Positions 49,627-58,627 of a stretch of DNA of 64,000 nt are shown piece after piece. Within the stretch, counting starts at the first letter, position 1. The number at the start of each line of letters is the position of its first letter. The position numbers were made by a program, and so were the translations under genes. The notes under the pieces were generated by a model. The model had not been told where the DNA came from. It saw nothing but the letters and a program-made list of their open reading frames with translations, and searched no databases. Origin of the DNA: Verrucomicrobiales bacterium (GTDB lineage Bacteria; Verrucomicrobiota; Verrucomicrobiia; Verrucomicrobiales; DEV007); the NCBI GenBank assembly GCA_016795505.1, contig JAEUHH010000067.1, positions 39,797 to 103,796 of the forward strand, written 5' to 3'.

Positions 49627-51231
49627 TCAGCCGCGGGTCACCGGATCGCGAGTCAACACGCCCTCCTGAAGGCGGAGGATGCCGCGCGGATTGTCGTCGC
49701 GCAATTCCTCGGGCAGTTGCGACTGCGGCCAGCCCTGGAAGCAGACCGGCCGGACGAACCGCTCGATGCAGCGGGTCCCGATGCTGGTGAAAAAGCTGTG
49801 CGACGACGCGGGGTAGGGACCGCCATGGTGCATGGCGTGGCAGACTTCGATGCCGGTCGGGAAGCCGTTGAAAATGAGGCGCCCCACTTTTTTCTCGAGA
49901 ATGTCGATGAGGCCGCGGTAGGTGGCGAGATCCTCCTCGGTGCCGTGCAGGCTGGCGGTCAGTGAGCCATCGAGCTGGGAGGCGAACTCCTCCAACTCGG
50001 CCGGCGCGGCGCATTTCACCACGGTGGATACGGGGCCGAAGATTTCCTCGTAGAGTTCCGGATTTTGCCGCAGGCCGTCGGCATCGGTCTCAAAGACGTG
50101 GCAGGCCGCCTCGGACTTGGCGGCATCGGCGGGCTGGGACGACTGGGCCGCGAGGCGCAGGCCGGAGCGCTCCTGCAGCTCCCGCACTCCCGTGACGAAG
50201 GCATGATGGATGCCCGCGTGCAGCATGGTGGCCGGGGCGGCATTTTTGGCGCCCTCCGCCGCCTGGGTGACAAATTGATCCCACTCGGCCGATCCGAGAC
50301 CGAAGGCGAGGCCGGGATTCGTACAGAACTGCCCCACGCCCAGCGTGAGCGACTGGATGTAGCCCGCCGCCACCGCGCTGCCACGCTCTTTCAGCGCACC
50401 GGGCAGGACGAAGATTGGATTCACGCTCCCCATCTCGGCATAGAAGGGGATCGGGACCCGCCGCGCGGCTGCCGCGTCATAGAGTGCCCGTCCTCCGCGC
50501 AGGGAGCCGGTGAAGGCGGCCGCGGTCGTCTCGGGATGCTGGACCAGCCCCACGCCGACGGCATTCGTCCGACCGTGGACCAAGGAAAAGATGCCCGGCG
50601 GCAGGCCGCATTTTTCGATGGCCGCGAGGATCGCCCCGGCGACCATCTCGCAGGTGCCGGGATGGGCGGGATGGGCTTTCACCACCACCGGACAGCCTGC
50701 GGCGAAGGCCGAGACGGTGTCCGCGCCGAATACCGAGATCGCGAGCGGGAAATTGCTTGCCCCAAAGACCACCACCGGCCCCACCGGCATCATCATCGAC
50801 CGCACATCCGGCTTGGGCAGCGGCTGGCGGTCCGGCTGCGCCAGATCAATGCGCGCATCGACCCAGGAGCCTTCCCGGATGAATTGGGCAAACATCCGCG
50901 CCTGCCCGGTGGCCCGGCCCCGCTCACCGAGGCAGCGCGGCTGGGGATGCCCGGTCTCGGCCTGGGTCATCTGAAGCAAAGGGTCGCCCAGGGCCTCGAT
51001 CTCATCGGCGCAGACTTCGAGGAACCGCGCCCGGGTCTCGACCGGTGTCTTGCGGAAGGCATCGAATGCCGCCGCCGCCCGCGTCATTGCCCGGTCGATC
51101 TCGGCCTCGGTGGCCTCGTGAAAGACTGTGGGCAGCACCTCGCCAGTGGCGGGATTAACGGACTGGAAGGTGTTTTCCGATTCGGCCGAGGCGTCTCCGC
51201 CGATGAGGTGTTTTCCGTGCAGGGCAGGCAT
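49627..51231 (-). CDS. Aldehyde dehydrogenase, alpha-ketoglutaric semialdehyde dehydrogenase type
   Basis: The ATG at 51231 gives 534 residues. The catalytic Cys lies in LGVGQFCTNPGLAFG, the general-base Glu in FYAEMGSVNPIFV, and the cofactor region in GASNFPLAISVFG, with FTGSLRGGR at the nicotinamide end. SFFTSIGTRCIERFVRPVCF at the C-terminus is typical of the KGSADH branch that oxidises 2-oxoglutarate semialdehyde to 2-oxoglutarate. Its neighbour is a DapA-family enzyme, a combination known from sugar-acid and hydroxyproline catabolism, where the DapA member makes the semialdehyde. The pair is cotranscribed (68-base gap). A transporter for the substrate is not evident here. Confidence 0.9.
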   Translation of the reverse strand: MPALHGKHLIGGDASAESENTFQSVNPATGEVLPTVFHEATEAEIDRAMTRAAAAFDAFRKTPVETRARFLEVCADEIEALGDPLLQMTQAETGHPQPRCLGERGRATGQARMFAQFIREGSWVDARIDLAQPDRQPLPKPDVRSMMMPVGPVVVFGASNFPLAISVFGADTVSAFAAGCPVVVKAHPAHPGTCEMVAGAILAAIEKCGLPPGIFSLVHGRTNAVGVGLVQHPETTAAAFTGSLRGGRALYDAAAARRVPIPFYAEMGSVNPIFVLPGALKERGSAVAAGYIQSLTLGVGQFCTNPGLAFGLGSAEWDQFVTQAAEGAKNAAPATMLHAGIHHAFVTGVRELQERSGLRLAAQSSQPADAAKSEAACHVFETDADGLRQNPELYEEIFGPVSTVVKCAAPAELEEFASQLDGSLTASLHGTEEDLATYRGLIDILEKKVGRLIFNGFPTGIEVCHAMHHGGPYPASSHSFFTSIGTRCIERFVRPVCFQGWPQSQLPEELRDDNPRGILRLQEGVLTRDPVTRG

Positions 51232-51299
51232 GATGGGGGATGATCGGTGGGTGATGTAAAGGCGAGAGTAAGCGGGAAATCCGGCGACGTTTCGGAGAC

Positions 51300-52208
51300 T
51301 CAGCGATTCAGCAGCGCCACGGCGGCGTCGCGCACCGCATCCCTGTCGGCGGCGTCGAGATTCGTCAGCAACGGCAGGGCCGGACCCGTGTCGGCGATGC
51401 CGGCGAGTCGCACGGCTTCGTGCAGGACGCGCACCGGGTGGATGGCATTGCGCAGATCCTCCAGCGGCCGGAAACCGGCTCGCAACGTCTCCGCAGTGGC
51501 GTAGTCCCCTGCCACAATGGCCTGGAGCATCTGCTGGCTCAGGTCCGGGCGGATGCACACGCAGCCCGCCGTGAAGCCATTGATGCCAAAGTCGCGCAGG
51601 TGGATGATCGCCGGCTGTTCGCCGATGCCGCTGACAATGATCTCGGGATTTACCCGCGTGACCAATTCGCTCAGGTAGGGATCGTCGGCGGGGTCCTCGC
51701 GCACGATGGCGTATTTGATCCACGACACCAGTCCGTCGTCCACCAGGCGGGCGGCGTCGGCCGGCTCGATGTAGCCCAGATTCTTGATGTAGAGCACCAC
51801 CGGCTTGCCGTAGGCTTCGGCAAAGCGCCGGATGCCATTCACCACCCCGGCCGAGGTCGTCAGCCCCTGCATCGGGAGCACCATCACGGTGGGAAAGTCG
51901 AAATCGCGGAGCACCGCCACCTGATCCATCATCGTGCCGTAGGCCGGACCGACGGACGGCGTCACAAGCGTGTTCTCCGCCGCCAACTCCACCAGCGAGG
52001 CCAGCACCGAGGCATATTCGCTGAGTGCGATGTGGTAAAAATTCGCGTTGCCGCCGTAGAGCAGGATGTCCACCCCGCCGGCCTCGATGTGGCGGATGAT
52101 TTTGGCATTTTCCGCCGGTGCGTGCACCAGATTGGCATCGCGGGCCATCGGCGGCACGGCGATCACGGAAGAACGGAGGCGGGCGGGTGTGACAGGAGCG
52201 GTCTGCAT
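51300..52208 (-). CDS. Dihydrodipicolinate-synthase-family aldolase/dehydratase
   Basis: The ATG at 52208 gives 302 residues in a TIM-barrel frame. The Schiff-base lysine is in PVVLYIKNLGYI, and the barrel motif GGVDILLYGGNANFYHI replaces the usual GTTGE. VTPSVGPAYGTMMDQVAVLR is the strand before the proton-relay Tyr. Family members in such clusters include 5-dehydro-4-deoxyglucarate dehydratase, 2-keto-3-deoxyarabonate dehydratase and hydroxyproline-pathway deaminases, all delivering 2-oxoglutarate semialdehyde. The aldehyde dehydrogenase next to it can use that product. The exact substrate cannot be chosen from the sequence alone. Confidence 0.87.
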   Translation of the reverse strand: MQTAPVTPARLRSSVIAVPPMARDANLVHAPAENAKIIRHIEAGGVDILLYGGNANFYHIALSEYASVLASLVELAAENTLVTPSVGPAYGTMMDQVAVLRDFDFPTVMVLPMQGLTTSAGVVNGIRRFAEAYGKPVVLYIKNLGYIEPADAARLVDDGLVSWIKYAIVREDPADDPYLSELVTRVNPEIIVSGIGEQPAIIHLRDFGINGFTAGCVCIRPDLSQQMLQAIVAGDYATAETLRAGFRPLEDLRNAIHPVRVLHEAVRLAGIADTGPALPLLTNLDAADRDAVRDAAVALLNR

Positions 52209-52430
52209 GGGAAGAAAAATCGGCCTGCAAGACTGGCCGCACCCGTCCGCACCGTCAATTGCGAATCGCATCCCGAACCAAGCTGCGGCCGAGCCAACAT
52301 TGAAGCCGGCGCTTGCACATTCGCGGGTCATCGCCTAATCTGCCGCTCGTTCGTCACCTGTCGGCGAGGCCTTCCCCGGAGATTTTTTCCAGAAACCACC
52401 GGAAGCCTGTCGCCGGCAACCGGGCACACC

Positions 52431-52506
52431 GGGGCTATAGCTCAGTTGGTAGAGCGTCTCGTTCGCAATGAGAAGGTCAGGGGTTCGAATCCCCTTAGCT
52501 CCACCA
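52431..52506 (+). tRNA. tRNA-Ala (CGC)
   Basis: The acceptor GGGGCTA pairs with TAGCTCC (one G-T pair). The D arm is GCTC...GAGC, the anticodon stem TCTCG/TGAGA holds the loop TTCGCAA with anticodon CGC at 52464-52466, and the T arm is AGGGGTTCGAATCCCCT. The discriminator A and CCA are encoded. The CGC anticodon reads GCG, in line with GC-rich codon use. Confidence 0.97.
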
Positions 52507-52560
52507 CCCGCGGTCGGGTGGCGCCGGCTCCTCCCTTTTTCGTCCTTTCCCCTTTTCACC

Positions 52561-52803
52561 ATGTTTTCGCCCCGCCAAGCCTCCCGCTGGACCGCCCTCG
52601 CGATCGCCCTGGCTGCCGCCAGTTCCCAGGTCTCCTGCCAGATGGCGAATTACCAGCTCAACCGCCTGATGCAGATCCCGGCATCCATTCTTCAGCCCGC
52701 CGCGTCTGTCCTGCGGGTCGATGCCGGAGACACCGCCTCCGAGCCCGCCCAGCAGCCTGATCCTGCAAAACTGCCCACTCCAGCCGCCGTTCCGGCCGCC
52801 TGA
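52561..52803 (+). CDS. Small exported protein of 80 residues
   Basis: The ATG is followed by a signal-like stretch (WTALAIALAAASSQVSC). A cysteine at the end of it could be a lipobox (QVSC, weak). The rest is polar, with a Pro/Ala-rich C-terminus (PAQQPDPAKLPTPAAVPAA). Nothing in it identifies a family. The gene starts 54 bases after tRNA-Ala on the same strand and may be read through from the tRNA promoter. It is plausible but short. Confidence 0.5.
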   Translation: MFSPRQASRWTALAIALAAASSQVSCQMANYQLNRLMQIPASILQPAASVLRVDAGDTASEPAQQPDPAKLPTPAAVPAA

Positions 52804-53185
52804 CGGGGCCTGCGAGTCGATTCTTTCGGATTCGGTGATTTTTCCGATCATCCGGAATCCAGAAATGGAGGCCCGCGGAACTCCCGGAAGGCAAGGAAAA
52901 AGAGCCGGGGGAGAAATGATGATACTCTCCCCATGGGCGGGACAAAGCGTCTCAGGCGAAAGACGTAGCTGCCGGCGCCTGACGGTGTCCCGATGCATGG
53001 GGCCGAGCCCCGCGAGTGCGGCTGGGGATTGCTTTGAGAAGCTCGAACGGCTTTGAAGCCTTCGGGCTTTCGGTTGATCGGCGGTCCGGATTTTACCGAG
53101 GAACCGCCTCCCTCCCGCGCCACTCGGGGCTGATCGGAAAAGGGAAGCGGGCTGGCTTTGACGAAACCGGAGGTTCTCGGGGAAA
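52804..53185. other. Intergenic region, 382 bases, no gene recognised
   Basis: Only small, biased open frames are seen. One hairpin (GGGGAGA near 52908 pairing with TCTCCCC ending at 52932) lacks a T-run. The region separates the small exported gene from the convergent metallopeptidase gene. I see no RNA gene or repeat from the families found elsewhere in the window. Confidence 0.5.
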
Positions 53186-53872
53186 TCACTCGCGATTGCC
53201 GAAAATCAGCGGCAGCAGGTGGTAGAGGAACCATCCCAAGGTGCTGATGAACGCAGCGACGTAGGTGAGGGCGGCAGCGCTGAGGACCCGCTCGACACCG
53301 AGGGCTTCCTCACCGGGGGCGATCATGCCGGTCTTGCCAAGAATCACTTTGGCGCGTTTGGAGGCGTCATATTCCACCGGGAGGGTGATGAGCTGGAAAA
53401 GCATCAGCACGCCGAAGGCGATGGCCATGGCCATCATGGCGGTCTTGCCGGGGATGAGTCCGAACATCGAGACGATGGGTACGATGTAGAGCATGGGGCT
53501 CACGAAGTTGACGGCGCCCACCGAGGCCATGCGCCAGGTGAGCGGGGCGTAGCGCACTTTGTCCTGAATGGCATGGCCGGCTTCGTGGGCGGCGACTCCC
53601 AGCGCGGCGACGCTGCGGCCGTAGAAATTCTCCCGCGAGAGGACGAGCCGCTTGTGGATGGGATCGTAGTGGTCACCCATGAAGCTGTCCTGACTGACGA
53701 TCTCGACATTGTCGATGCCGGCCATGGACAGGATGCGGTGGGCCGCCTCGGCTCCGGAAAGGCCGGAGGCTACCGGCACTTCGCCATAGCGGCCGAGGGC
53801 GGATTTCACCCGCGCCGAGGCGAGAAAGGAAAGGAGCAGCGAGCCGGCGAAAAGAAGGATCCAAGTCATCAT
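53186..53872 (-). CDS. Membrane zinc metallopeptidase, YugP family
   Basis: The 228-residue protein has TM segments near both ends, at about 3-20 (WILLFAGSLLLSFLAS), 118-135 (FVSPMLYIVPIVSMFGL), 143-162 (MMAMAIAFGVLMLFQLI) and 205-225 (TYVAAFISTLGWFLYHLL). The zinc motif HEAGH is in VAAHEAGHAIQD, preceded by NFYGRSVAALG. LPVEYDASKRAKVIL provides the likely third ligand (Glu). It belongs to the DUF2300/Zn_peptidase_2 type. The natural substrate is unknown. The start codon is doubled (MMT); either ATG may be used. Confidence 0.92.
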   Translation of the reverse strand: MMTWILLFAGSLLLSFLASARVKSALGRYGEVPVASGLSGAEAAHRILSMAGIDNVEIVSQDSFMGDHYDPIHKRLVLSRENFYGRSVAALGVAAHEAGHAIQDKVRYAPLTWRMASVGAVNFVSPMLYIVPIVSMFGLIPGKTAMMAMAIAFGVLMLFQLITLPVEYDASKRAKVILGKTGMIAPGEEALGVERVLSAAALTYVAAFISTLGWFLYHLLPLIFGNRE

Positions 53873-54070
53873 GGCGGAGAGAATTGGGTAGGATTCCAGG
53901 TGTTGGGTTGTGGTGAAAAGGGGGGCGTCTTGCGGGCTGTCCGGAGTCGGCTTAGGGCCGGTATTTTCACTTTCCGGATCGCTTGCATCGGCCGCCCGGA
54001 CCCCCGAGGGCCACGGGCGACCGATGCTCCCAGCAATCTGTCGATCTTTGTGACGGGACCTTTCGAAAAT

Positions 54071-54508
54071 TTATTCGACAGAAATTCGCCGGGGTTTTGC
54101 ATTTTCCGCGACTGGCAGTCGGAGGGTGAGAATGCCATCCTCCAGCTTGGCGGAGATGCGGTCGGGATCGACTGCGACGGAGAGCGTCAACTCGAGCCGG
54201 TAGCCATCGGGCCGGGGCCGCACGGCGTGGAGGGCGCGCCAGCCGGCCGGCAGATCGTCGGTGCGGCGGGCGGTGACTTCGAGTTCGTCCTTTTCGAGGG
54301 AAACGGTGACGCCGTCACGCTTCACGCCGGGGACGGCGATGCCGAGTTCCCACGTGTGTTCATCGACCCGCCGGGTGGTGTAGCGGGGCTCGATGAAGCG
54401 TTCGGCGGGAGTGGCCGAGGCCGGCTCGGCGAGCGCGGTGGTGGGGCTGTTTTTGGTGTCGGTGGTGGATGCAGTCATGGGATGAAGAGGGTTTTGGGGT
54501 TGGTTCAT
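54071..54508 (-). CDS. Small heat-shock protein (Hsp20), second gene of the pair
   Basis: The 145-residue protein has the alpha-crystallin core: YTTRRVDEHTWELGIAVPGV, then VSLEKDELEVTARR, and the closing LEDGILTLRLPVAENAKPRR. The N-terminus (MNQPQNPLHPMTASTTDT) is short and polar; an ATG at 54478 would shorten it by 10 residues. These chaperones hold unfolded proteins in the cytoplasm. It lies 36 bases downstream of the other hsp20 gene on the same strand, and the two are only moderately similar outside the core, as is usual for class A/B partners. Confidence 0.93.
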   Translation of the reverse strand: MNQPQNPLHPMTASTTDTKNSPTTALAEPASATPAERFIEPRYTTRRVDEHTWELGIAVPGVKRDGVTVSLEKDELEVTARRTDDLPAGWRALHAVRPRPDGYRLELTLSVAVDPDRISAKLEDGILTLRLPVAENAKPRRISVE

Positions 54509-54544
54509 GGATTGGGGATGGGATGGTGGTTGGGTCGGGTGCCA

Positions 54545-54988
54545 TCAGTTCACCGCGATCTGGCGGGGCCTGCGCTCGGCTGATTTTGGCAGGGTGACGG
54601 TCAGGATGCCGTCCTCCAGGCGGGCGGTGACGGCATCGGCTGCGATGCCTTCGGGCACGGTGAGCACGCGCTTGAAGACGGTGGTCTGCGCGTTGGGGCT
54701 CTCCGGGGTGGTCTGGCGCTCGGCGGCGATGGTGAGCTGGTGCTCGTGAAGTTCGACGCTGAGGTCGCTCTTTTTCACGCCGGGGAGTTCGAGCCGCACG
54801 TGGTAATGATGGTCGTCCTCGTAGAGGTCGGCTCCGTAAGCGGAAGGGAGGCCGGAGGGCGCGGGCAGGGCGCCGAGACGATCGGCGAGGTCGACGAGAC
54901 GGCCGAAGCCATCGAGGGGGGAACGAAACCAGCGGTCAAGTTCACCAAAGGCTTCGGTCAGCGGGTGTTGGTAGCGCACGAGTTTCAT
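54545..54988 (-). CDS. Small heat-shock protein (Hsp20), first gene of the pair
   Basis: The ATG at 54988 gives 147 residues: MKLVRYQHPLTEAFGELDRW at the start, then YEDDHHYHVRLELPGVKKSD, LHEHQLTIAAERQT and RLEDGILTVTLPKSAERRPR. This is a complete Hsp20. The upstream region has two inverted repeats, listed separately, that may be heat-shock control sites. No CIRCE element (TTAGCACTC) is visible. The longer N-terminus than in its partner suggests distinct subunit roles in mixed oligomers. Confidence 0.95.
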   Translation of the reverse strand: MKLVRYQHPLTEAFGELDRWFRSPLDGFGRLVDLADRLGALPAPSGLPSAYGADLYEDDHHYHVRLELPGVKKSDLSVELHEHQLTIAAERQTTPESPNAQTTVFKRVLTVPEGIAADAVTARLEDGILTVTLPKSAERRPRQIAVN

Positions 54989-55110
54989 AAGGATGGTGGG
55001 GATAGTGAGGTTTTTGGGTTGCATGTCGGAATCGACGGCTCTCGGTAATGCAGTCGGCGTGCCATCGTCCTGATCAGCGAGTGGAGCTGTTGAAAGTCAA
55101 CGGATTGCCG

Positions 55111-55178
55111 CGAGGCTGCCGCTGGCTGGGGTAGCCTCGGTTTGTGACAAAATGTCTCAAATGGCAATGGCCTGAGAC
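55111..55178. promoter_or_regulatory. Two inverted repeats upstream of the hsp20 pair
   Basis: CGAGGCT (55111-55117) pairs with AGCCTCG (55133-55139), and GTCTCA (55154-55159) pairs with TGAGAC (55173-55178). Both lie 120-190 bases upstream of the first hsp20 start, in the only untranslated stretch available for a promoter. They may be operator or RNA-structure sites; the CGAGGCT hairpin could also end transcription of the transglutaminase operon upstream. Confidence 0.4.
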
Positions 55179-55190
55179 AGCTTGATGCGG

Positions 55191-57383
55191 TCAAATTGTC
55201 GCGCTCTTCGGCGTCGCGAAGGCGGCGAGTTGGGTGCGGAACTGGCTTTCGCGCTCCAGATCGGCGGCGCCTCCGGCATAGCGGACCCGGTAGAGGTAAT
55301 GGACGAGGTCGTCGAACTCATCGTTGCAGAGTCCGCGGCGCTTCAGGTCGGCGAGGAACTCCAGCAGGGTGTGGCCGGGCGGCTTGGGGCAGCCTCTCTC
55401 GGCCCAGGCTCCGAGGTAGGTCTGGAGGAGTCCCTCGATGCGACGGTCGCCGACGGGCAAAGCCGGGGCCGGGCTCTCGGCGGCGAACGGGGAGGAGCCC
55501 CGGGATTTTCCCCGCTGCCGCCGCCACCAAGCCCCTGCCATGGCGAGGCCGAACAGTGCGGCGAGGTAGGGAAACCAGGTGGAGACCCACTCGATGGCGG
55601 CCGTGACGGCCCGGGACAGCCAGGGAGTCGCGGATACGGCGATGACGACGCCCGCGCCGATGTCCTCATATTCGGCAGGATCGAACGTGGCCAGGGCGGC
55701 CGCGCGGGGATTCGGCCGCGGCGGTCGCAAGGCGCCGGAGCCCGCCGGGGTGGTGTCAAAAACGGCCCAGCCATGTCCGGCGATGAGGATTTCGGCCCAG
55801 GAATGGTAGTCGGACTGGCGGAAGGCGACCAATCCGCGGGTGGGGTCGGATTCCCCGCCGGTGTAGCCAAAGGCGACCCGCGCCGGGACGCCCAGAGCGC
55901 GCAGGAGCATGACGCTGCTGGTCGAAAAGAGTTCGCAATGGCCGCGGCGCTCGGCGAAGAGGAAATTCTCGATCGGCTCCAGATCGTCGGGATTGCGGTA
56001 TTCGAGGCTGTATTCGCAGCGGCCGGCGAGCAGGGAGCGAATCGCCCCGAGGCGCTCGGACAGAGGTGCGGCGGGTGAGACGGTCTCGCGGGCGAGGGCG
56101 GCGATGCGCCGGGCGAGGGGCGTGGCTGGCAACTGGAGGTAGTCGGGCGGTGCGGAAGCGAGTCGCCAAACGGCGTCGTCGCCATCCGGACGCCACACCA
56201 GTGGAGCGGCGGCGGCCTGAAACCGGACGTGGGCCTGATGATCTTCGAGGGAAAGCTGATACCAGCCATCAGCGAAGTGGTAGATGCCGGGCAGCCCGAG
56301 GCTGCGGGTGCCATTGACGAGCGGGATGGCGGCGCTCTCCGTACGATCGATGAGAACCCAGTAGCGAAAGGCGGGGGATACGGTGTCGGTCTCGATCCGG
56401 GTGATGCCGTCCTCGGTCCGGTCGTCAGAGTCGTAGATCCAGCGTCCCTGCCGCCGGGGACCCAGCCGGCCATCGCCGGCGAGCATGGGCATGGCCGAAG
56501 CCCTAAGATACAGAGGGCGCCGGGTAGCCTCGGCGAACTCCAGCGGATCGTCGAACTGGAGGCGGAACCGAACGGTGTCGTCCATGCGAATCTCAGCCCG
56601 CCGCGGCAGGTCGCGCATGGCGGTGTCGTTGGCCGAGCCGCCGGTCTCGAGCAGGGGGCGCAGCCCGGTGATGTCGATCGAATCCACCGGCTGGTTCCAC
56701 CGCGAGATCCAGCCGTAAAGGGTGTCCGCCAGACGATCAGTGCCCCTCTGGCTCAGGGTGGCAAGCCAAAGGCCGGCAGTCACGGTGGCTGAGAGGATGA
56801 GGAAGTTTCGGAACCGATGGCGGCGCTTCCTCCGGCTGATGGTGACGCCTCCGGCACCCGGCAGGACACCGTCGGCGGCTCCCCAGGCGAGCAACGCGGG
56901 CAGGATCAGGCTCAAGGAGGCGAGCAGTCGGATCCCCGTGGTCGAGGTGCCGTAGATCTCCACTGTGCCGGTGCTCCAGATCGCTGCCGCCGCGGCAAGA
57001 AAGGCCAGGCCGCTGGTCAGAGGGGAGAACAACGTATTTTCCACCGCCGCAATGGGATGACGACGAGCCCCAATGGCCTGGCTCCAAAGCCAGAAATGGC
57101 TGCCGACGGCAAAGTGAAAAACAGCGGGCCATTCGGACAGGGTAACCGGAACCCAGTCGCGCTCGAAGAGCCACCAGGCACCGAGTCCGATGCCGGAGGA
57201 CAAGACGAGCGAGGAAAGACCGGCTACCGTCGGGCCGGCCCACCAAGCGATCGCGTAGAGCAACATGCCCGCCAGCAGGAGGGCCTGGTGCAGGCCCGAG
57301 CCGGTCACGGCGCGCGAGGCCACCGCATCGCCGAGCAGAACGGCGGTGAGGCAGAGTCGGACCAGTGAGAGGCGGGAAATCAT
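55191..57383 (-). CDS. Membrane transglutaminase-like protein (TgpA type: DUF3488, transglutaminase core, DUF4129-like end)
   Basis: The 730-residue protein has six or more N-terminal TM segments (ALLLAGMLLYAIAWWAGPT, VAGLSSLVLSSGIGLGAWW and others). The catalytic triad follows: Cys in RRGHCELFSTSSVMLLRALG (about residue 482), His in SDYHSWAEILI (about 526) and Asp in WAVFDTTPAGSG (about 541). A last TM (WFPYLAALFGLAMAGAWW) precedes a cytoplasmic DUF4129-like tail ending LLEFLADLKRR. The start overlaps the stop of the DUF58 gene (ATGA), so the MoxR-DUF58-TgpA operon is tightly coupled. The family is linked to envelope stress or modification of periplasmic proteins; the substrate is unknown. 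Confidence 0.92.
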   Translation of the reverse strand: MISRLSLVRLCLTAVLLGDAVASRAVTGSGLHQALLLAGMLLYAIAWWAGPTVAGLSSLVLSSGIGLGAWWLFERDWVPVTLSEWPAVFHFAVGSHFWLWSQAIGARRHPIAAVENTLFSPLTSGLAFLAAAAAIWSTGTVEIYGTSTTGIRLLASLSLILPALLAWGAADGVLPGAGGVTISRRKRRHRFRNFLILSATVTAGLWLATLSQRGTDRLADTLYGWISRWNQPVDSIDITGLRPLLETGGSANDTAMRDLPRRAEIRMDDTVRFRLQFDDPLEFAEATRRPLYLRASAMPMLAGDGRLGPRRQGRWIYDSDDRTEDGITRIETDTVSPAFRYWVLIDRTESAAIPLVNGTRSLGLPGIYHFADGWYQLSLEDHQAHVRFQAAAAPLVWRPDGDDAVWRLASAPPDYLQLPATPLARRIAALARETVSPAAPLSERLGAIRSLLAGRCEYSLEYRNPDDLEPIENFLFAERRGHCELFSTSSVMLLRALGVPARVAFGYTGGESDPTRGLVAFRQSDYHSWAEILIAGHGWAVFDTTPAGSGALRPPRPNPRAAALATFDPAEYEDIGAGVVIAVSATPWLSRAVTAAIEWVSTWFPYLAALFGLAMAGAWWRRQRGKSRGSSPFAAESPAPALPVGDRRIEGLLQTYLGAWAERGCPKPPGHTLLEFLADLKRRGLCNDEFDDLVHYLYRVRYAGGAADLERESQFRTQLAAFATPKSATI

Positions 57384-58627
57384 CGGGAAATCGCGGCTTT
57401 GCGGCCCTTTTTCGGTGCCGTCCGCTGGGTCGTGGCGATGCCGGAATCAGCATCGAGGCACGTCAGCGAACCCGGTGTGTGGGCGATGGCGGGCAGTTTG
57501 CGCCATTGGGCGAGGGGCACGTCGCTGACGACAAAGACCCGGTCGCAGGATTGACAAAGGTCGGCGAGGGCGGCGGCGACGACGGATTCCTGGCTGGCTC
57601 CGCTCCGAATGGCGAGTGCGGCCCACTCCAGGGCGGCACCGTAGCCGCGTTGCTCGGGTAGGCGCATGGATTCGATCGCGGCCGTATCGGAGCATCCTGC
57701 GGTCTGGACGAAGGTCAGTGGAATGCCCGCATCACGGCAAAAAACGACGATGCCGGACACGAGTTTGAGGCACCGCTCCCATCGGTCCGGTCGGAGAAGC
57801 CGGGCCGTGCCCGCGGGCTCCAGGGTGTGCAGTAGCAGGCCGAAGCGCATCGGTCGCGGAGCGGGCGGGTCCCATTCGCGCACCATGATCTCGCCGACCC
57901 TCGCAGTGGCGCTCCAGTGGACGCTTTTCACCGCATCCCCAGATCGATAAGCTCGCACGCCGCGAAATTCGCCGCCTATTTCCGGCTCGAAGCCATGGGG
58001 AAAGGCCAACTCGAAGCGGGCCCATTCCAACTCGCGGCGCAAGGCATCGGGCACGACAGGCGGCGGATAGACCAGCACGCCGCCTCCCCGCGCCATCGGC
58101 AGGCGGTCCGCGATGGTGCCGACGGCGTGGGTTTCGAACAGGCCGAAGGGAAACAGTGAAACGGCTTCGTATTCAGCGCGGCTGTCCCGCCCGCGGCGGA
58201 ACAGGCGCGTCCGCAGCGTGACCTCGGCGCGGTCGCCAGGCCAGAGTGGTCCCGGTTTCAGGCCGGGAGCGCGCCGTGGCAGCAGGCTGTCGCGGATCTC
58301 GACGGCGGCTCCGCCGGGGAGGATCGTTGAGAAGGCGCCGGTGGCGGCTTGTTCGACCCGCAGGGTCCAGTCGAGGGGTTCGCCGGCAAAGACGCGGCTG
58401 GGGCACTCCCGGCTGACCCGGAGATGTCGGAGATTCTGTGGAGCCAGCCACCGCGCCAGGATCAGCAGGGAAAAGCCGACCAGACCGAGCCAGAGCAGGG
58501 CTCCCTCAGTGCGCCACAAGCCGGCCAGCAGGGCGGCGGAACTCAGCCAGAGCAAAATCAGGCCCGCCGGAGCGATCCGCGGCCGCCCGACGATGGGAGA
58601 GTCGGTCTCTGGACCGTGGGCGCTCAC
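57380..58627 (-). CDS. DUF58-domain protein
   Basis: The GTG at 58627 gives 415 residues. Two N-terminal TM segments (LILLWLSSAALLAGLW, ALLWLGLVGFSLLILARW) are followed by a beta-rich part and the DUF58 signature YRSGDAVKSVHWSATARVG, continuing VREWDPP. The C-terminal region is vWA-like in composition (VFVVSDVPLAQW). Its start overlaps the MoxR stop by 4 bases and its stop overlaps the transglutaminase start by 4, so the three proteins are made together. DUF58 proteins act with MoxR ATPases, presumably as membrane-bound clients or adaptors. Confidence 0.93.
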   Translation of the reverse strand: MSAHGPETDSPIVGRPRIAPAGLILLWLSSAALLAGLWRTEGALLWLGLVGFSLLILARWLAPQNLRHLRVSRECPSRVFAGEPLDWTLRVEQAATGAFSTILPGGAAVEIRDSLLPRRAPGLKPGPLWPGDRAEVTLRTRLFRRGRDSRAEYEAVSLFPFGLFETHAVGTIADRLPMARGGGVLVYPPPVVPDALRRELEWARFELAFPHGFEPEIGGEFRGVRAYRSGDAVKSVHWSATARVGEIMVREWDPPAPRPMRFGLLLHTLEPAGTARLLRPDRWERCLKLVSGIVVFCRDAGIPLTFVQTAGCSDTAAIESMRLPEQRGYGAALEWAALAIRSGASQESVVAAALADLCQSCDRVFVVSDVPLAQWRKLPAIAHTPGSLTCLDADSGIATTQRTAPKKGRKAAISR

